DNA of 7,973 bases, taken from NCBI GenBank assembly GCA_050330055.1, contig JBHJOF010000148.1, positions 1 through 7,973 of the forward strand, written 5' to 3'. Positions within the stretch are counted from its first letter, which is position 1; every line of letters begins with the position of its first letter. The notes beneath the pieces were generated by a model. The model was not told the origin of the DNA and did not search any database. It saw only the letters and a list, made by a program, of their open reading frames with translations. Below are positions 5,491 to 7,973 of this stretch, one piece after another. This DNA comes from JBHJOF01 sp050330055. Lineage in GTDB: Bacteria; Pseudomonadota; Alphaproteobacteria; Kiloniellales; JAKSDN01. The translations under genes were made by a program, and so were the position numbers.

Positions 5491-6813
5491 TTAGGCTGCA
5501 CCTCGCTTGCCTTGCTGGGCAGCCTCCCTAGAGGTGGGGGCTTCGGGCGCCTCAAGCCAGGGGGCGATGCTATGCTGCCCGATCAATAGGGCATAATCGG
5601 GGCGCGGCCGCACCACGGCGAATTCGCCGCCCCGCACCAGCACCTCGGGCGCCGGCAGCCGCCCATTATAGCCCGATGCCATGACCGCGCCATAAGCGCC
5701 TGCTGACAAAAACGCGAGCAGGTCGCCGGCCTCGACCGGCGGCAGCGGGCGCTGGCGCGCGAAGGTATCGGTGGTCTCGCAGATCGGCCCGACAACGTCG
5801 ACCGGCTGCTCGGCGCTGCCGGCGGCCGGCGCTTCGACCGGCACGATCTCGTGCCAGGCGTCGTAGAGGCTGGGCCGGATCAGGTCGTTCATGCCGGCGT
5901 CGACCACCACGAAGCGGCGCTGCTCGCCCTGCTTGACGAAGAGCACGCGGGTCACCAGCAGGCCGGCGTTGCCGACCAGCGAGCGGCCCGGCTCGACGAT
6001 CAGCTCGGCCTCGAGGCCAGCGCTCGCCTCGCGCACCAGCGCGCCGTAGGCGGCCACGTCGGGCGGCGGCTGATCCTTGTGGTAGGCGATGCCGAGCCCG
6101 CCGCCGAGGTCGAGCCGCTTGAGCGGCAGCCCGGCCGCCTGCAGCTCGGCGTAGAGCGTGGCGGCGCGCGCGAAGGCGGCCTTATAGGGCGTCAAGTCGG
6201 TAATCTGCGAGCCGATATGGACCGCCAGGCCCTCCAGCGCGATGCCGGGTAGCGTCGCGGCATAACGGAAGGCCTCGCCGGCCTGCGCGATGTCGATGCC
6301 GAACTTGTTCTCCGCCTTGCCGGTCGAGATCTTGGCGTGGGTGCGGGCGTCGACGTCCGGATTGATGCGCAGCGCGACCGGGGCCTTGAGGCCCTTGTCG
6401 AGCGCGATCCGGTTGAGCAGCTCCAGCTCCGGCCGCGATTCGACGCTGAACTGCAGGATGCCGGCCTCGAGCCCGGCAGCCAGCTCGCGCGCCGACTTGC
6501 CGACGCCGGCGAAGGCGATCTTGCCCGGCGCCACCCCGGCAGCCAGCGCGCAGCGCAGCTCGCCCTCGGATACCACGTCGGCCCCGGCGCCCCGGCGCGC
6601 CAGCGTACGCACCACCGAGAGGTTGTCGTTGGCCTTGAGGGCAAAGCAGATGGTCACGTCGAGCCCCGCCAGGGCGGTCTCGTACGCCTCATACGCCTCT
6701 TCCAGGGTGGCGCTGGAATAGCAGTAGAACGGGGTCCCAACAGCCTCGGCCAGACGGTCGAGCCGTACGTCCTCGGCGTGCAGCAGGCCGGTCCGGTAGG
6801 CGAAGGCGGGCAT
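5491..6813 (-). CDS. lysA: Diaminopimelate decarboxylase
   Basis: LysA decarboxylates meso-diaminopimelate to L-lysine, the last step of the DAP pathway, in the cytoplasm with PLP as cofactor. The 440-residue product has the PLP-binding lysine in CFALKAND (Lys60), HIGSQ at 199-203, the glycine loop GGGLGIAY at 237-244, EPGR at 274-277, the catalytic cysteine region CETTD at 345-349, and AGAYG at 371-375 with the PLP-contacting Tyr374. All expected residues are present and the length is normal. I chose the ATG at 6813 because MPAFAYRTG matches the usual family N-terminus. A TTG at 6831 would add six residues, overlap the preceding stop codon as TTGA, and has an AGGA nearby, so it is a real alternative. 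The gene follows the LptM-like lipoprotein and argH. The extreme C-terminus is a variable Ala/Glu-rich tail. Confidence 0.97.
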   Translation of the reverse strand: MPAFAYRTGLLHAEDVRLDRLAEAVGTPFYCYSSATLEEAYEAYETALAGLDVTICFALKANDNLSVVRTLARRGAGADVVSEGELRCALAAGVAPGKIAFAGVGKSARELAAGLEAGILQFSVESRPELELLNRIALDKGLKAPVALRINPDVDARTHAKISTGKAENKFGIDIAQAGEAFRYAATLPGIALEGLAVHIGSQITDLTPYKAAFARAATLYAELQAAGLPLKRLDLGGGLGIAYHKDQPPPDVAAYGALVREASAGLEAELIVEPGRSLVGNAGLLVTRVLFVKQGEQRRFVVVDAGMNDLIRPSLYDAWHEIVPVEAPAAGSAEQPVDVVGPICETTDTFARQRPLPPVEAGDLLAFLSAGAYGAVMASGYNGRLPAPEVLVRGGEFAVVRPRPDYALLIGQHSIAPWLEAPEAPTSREAAQQGKRGAA

Positions 6814-6827
6814 GGCGGTCACGGGGC

Positions 6828-7094
6828 TCAATAGGTCCTGGTGGTGGGGCCACCGCTACCCGGGAAGGGCGACAGCTTCGAGGGCTCGGTCTCCTCCTGC
6901 GGCTGCCTGGGGCCGCGCGGCTGGGTCCCGGGCAGCGGCGCCGGATAGGCGCGCGGATAGGTGTAGTTGGCCTCTTCGCCCGGCGGCGGCTCCAGCCCGC
7001 TCTTCTTGCCGCAGCCGGCCAGCAGGCCCCCGGTCCCCAAGGCGGCGACTAGAAGGGCGACAGCCGGGGTCGCGATCCGCCGCGCGGCCGTCAC
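6828..7094 (-). CDS. Small LptM-like lipoprotein
   Basis: The 88-residue precursor has a basic N-terminus, a hydrophobic stretch at about 8-25, and a lipobox LAGC with lipidated Cys28. The mature protein would start CGKKSGLEPP, which resembles the CGxKGPLxxP start of LptM (YifL) lipoproteins. LptM assists maturation of the LptD/LptE lipopolysaccharide translocon in E. coli. The remainder is a proline-rich, probably disordered tail. The start is a GTG at 7094 that overlaps the argH TGA by four bases (GTGA), with GGGAG eight bases ahead at 7107-7103. Its stop overlaps the alternative TTG start of lysA. A small lipoprotein beside lysA is a recurrent arrangement in Proteobacteria. Lipoprotein is near certain; LptM orthology is probable, since the motif carries an extra Ser and the tail is longer than usual. 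Confidence 0.85.
   Translation of the reverse strand: MTAARRIATPAVALLVAALGTGGLLAGCGKKSGLEPPPGEEANYTYPRAYPAPLPGTQPRGPRQPQEETEPSKLSPFPGSGGPTTRTY
6836..6839 (-). promoter_or_regulatory. Candidate ribosome binding site bearing on the lysA start
   Basis: The minus strand reads AGGA here, four bases before TTG at 6831 and 22 bases before the ATG at 6813. No clear Shine-Dalgarno sequence lies directly before the ATG. The site therefore favours the TTG start on ribosome-binding grounds, whereas family similarity favours the ATG. Spacing to the TTG is rather short. Confidence 0.35.
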
Positions 7095-7973
7095 AGGAAG
7101 CGCTCCCGCGCCACGGCGACGGCGGCCCGTACCCGATCGGGGGCGGTGCCGCCGAAGCTGTCGCGGCTCGCCACGGCGCGCTCGACCGAGAGAACGGCGT
7201 AGACTTCGTCGGTGATGCGCGGCTCGATCGCCTGCAGCTCTGCGAGCGTCAGCCCGGCCAGCGCACAGCCCTTGGTCTCGGCCAGGCGGACGATCTCGCC
7301 GGTTACCTGGTGCGCCTGGCGGAACGGCATGTCGAGCCCGCGCACCAGCCAGTCGGCCAGATCGGTGGCGGTCAGGAATCCGGCCTCGGTGGCAGCCCGC
7401 ATGGCCTCGGGGTCGGCCTTCAGGTCACGCACCATGCCCGCCATGGCGGCGACGCAGAGCCCCAGCGTGTCGGCGGCGTCGAACAGCGGCTCCTTGTCTT
7501 CCTGCATGTCCTTGTTGAAGGCGAGCGGCAGGCCTTTCATCATCGTCAAGAGCGCGACCAGCGCGCCGATCACCCGCCCAGCCTTGCCGCGCACCAACTC
7601 GGCCGCGTCGGGATTCTTCTTCTGCGGCATGATCGAGCTGCCGGTGGTGAAGGCGTCCGACAGGCGCACGAAGCGGAAGCCCTCGGCGCACCAGATCACG
7701 ATCTCCTCGGCCAGGCGCGTGAGATGCACGGCAAGGATCGCCCCGGCGGCGAGGAACTCCAGCGCGAAATCGCGATCGGCCACCGCGTCCATCGAGTTGG
7801 CGGCCGGGCGGTCGAATCCGAGCGCCTTGGCCGTCAACTCGCGGTCGATCGGGAACGAGGTGCCGGCCAGCGCCGCCGCGCCCAGCGGGCATTCGTTGAG
7901 CCGGCGCCGCCCGTCGGCCAGGCGGCCGCGGTCGCGCCCCAGCATCTCGACGTAGGCCAGCAGGTGATGGCCG
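7091..7973 (-). CDS. argH: Argininosuccinate lyase, C-terminal part (runs off the right edge)
   Basis: ArgH splits argininosuccinate into arginine and fumarate, the last step of arginine synthesis, as a cytoplasmic homotetramer. The window holds the last 293 codons of an expected 460-470; the reading frame is open to the right edge, so the start lies outside. The fumarate-lyase signature GSSIMPQKKNPD is intact, carrying the mobile catalytic loop. Upstream of it are the typical ArgH stretches PLGAAALAGTSFPIDR and NSMDAVADRDFALEFL, and after it FNKDMQEDKEPLFDA. The C-terminal DSFGGTAPDRV is also characteristic. The TGA at 7093-7091 overlaps the GTG of the lipoprotein gene by four bases, so the two are probably cotranscribed and translationally coupled. 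Nothing indicates damage in the visible part. Confidence 0.96.
   Translation of the reverse strand, partial: GHHLLAYVEMLGRDRGRLADGRRRLNECPLGAAALAGTSFPIDRELTAKALGFDRPAANSMDAVADRDFALEFLAAGAILAVHLTRLAEEIVIWCAEGFRFVRLSDAFTTGSSIMPQKKNPDAAELVRGKAGRVIGALVALLTMMKGLPLAFNKDMQEDKEPLFDAADTLGLCVAAMAGMVRDLKADPEAMRAATEAGFLTATDLADWLVRGLDMPFRQAHQVTGEIVRLAETKGCALAGLTLAELQAIEPRITDEVYAVLSVERAVASRDSFGGTAPDRVRAAVAVARERFL

Noticed and set aside
6337..6834. Plus-strand 165-codon frame opposite lysA
   Set aside because: It is antisense to the highly conserved N-terminal half of LysA; composition is typical of a shadow frame.

Overview
The window is a GC-rich chromosomal segment of core genes from an alphaproteobacterium, most likely Rhodospirillales or a close relative. 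The evidence is a CpdR-type single-domain response regulator with a CtrA-like box upstream, a TIGR02302/DUF4175 protein (a family I know from Alphaproteobacteria), a divergent ftsE next to an MJ0042-type zinc-ribbon membrane protein, and a dispersed palindromic element of a kind common between alphaproteobacterial genes. I see no phage, transposase, CRISPR array, tRNA or rRNA.

Layout. Positions 1-1136 (minus strand) hold ftsE followed by the 5' part of ftsX, which runs off the left edge; the ftsE stop codon directly abuts the ftsX ATG. Positions 1137-1469 form a divergent intergenic region with six copies of a 15-bp tandem repeat just upstream of ftsE and a good sigma-70-like promoter facing right. 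Positions 1470-2195 (plus) encode a membrane-anchored zinc-ribbon protein, followed by a strong intrinsic terminator. The T-tract of that terminator runs into a CtrA-like box ahead of cpdR (2421-2807, plus). Positions 2808-2990, the convergent gap, hold a composite inverted palindromic element. From the right edge, on the minus strand, come argH (partial), a small LptM-like lipoprotein, lysA and the large TIGR02302 protein, read in that order. The first three are joined by 4-base overlaps or near-overlaps and look like one operon.

Function. The left half concerns cell division and cell-cycle control: FtsEX regulates septal peptidoglycan hydrolysis, and CpdR controls ClpXP-dependent turnover of cell-cycle regulators. 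The right half combines the last steps of arginine and lysine synthesis (ArgH, LysA) with two envelope proteins, an LptM-like lipoprotein and the TIGR02302 protein of unknown role.

I did not find a convincing new defence or mobile system. The most notable points are a probable broken or non-canonical 5' end of the TIGR02302 gene, the terminator/CtrA-box junction before cpdR, the 15-bp repeats before ftsE, and the composite palindromic element.
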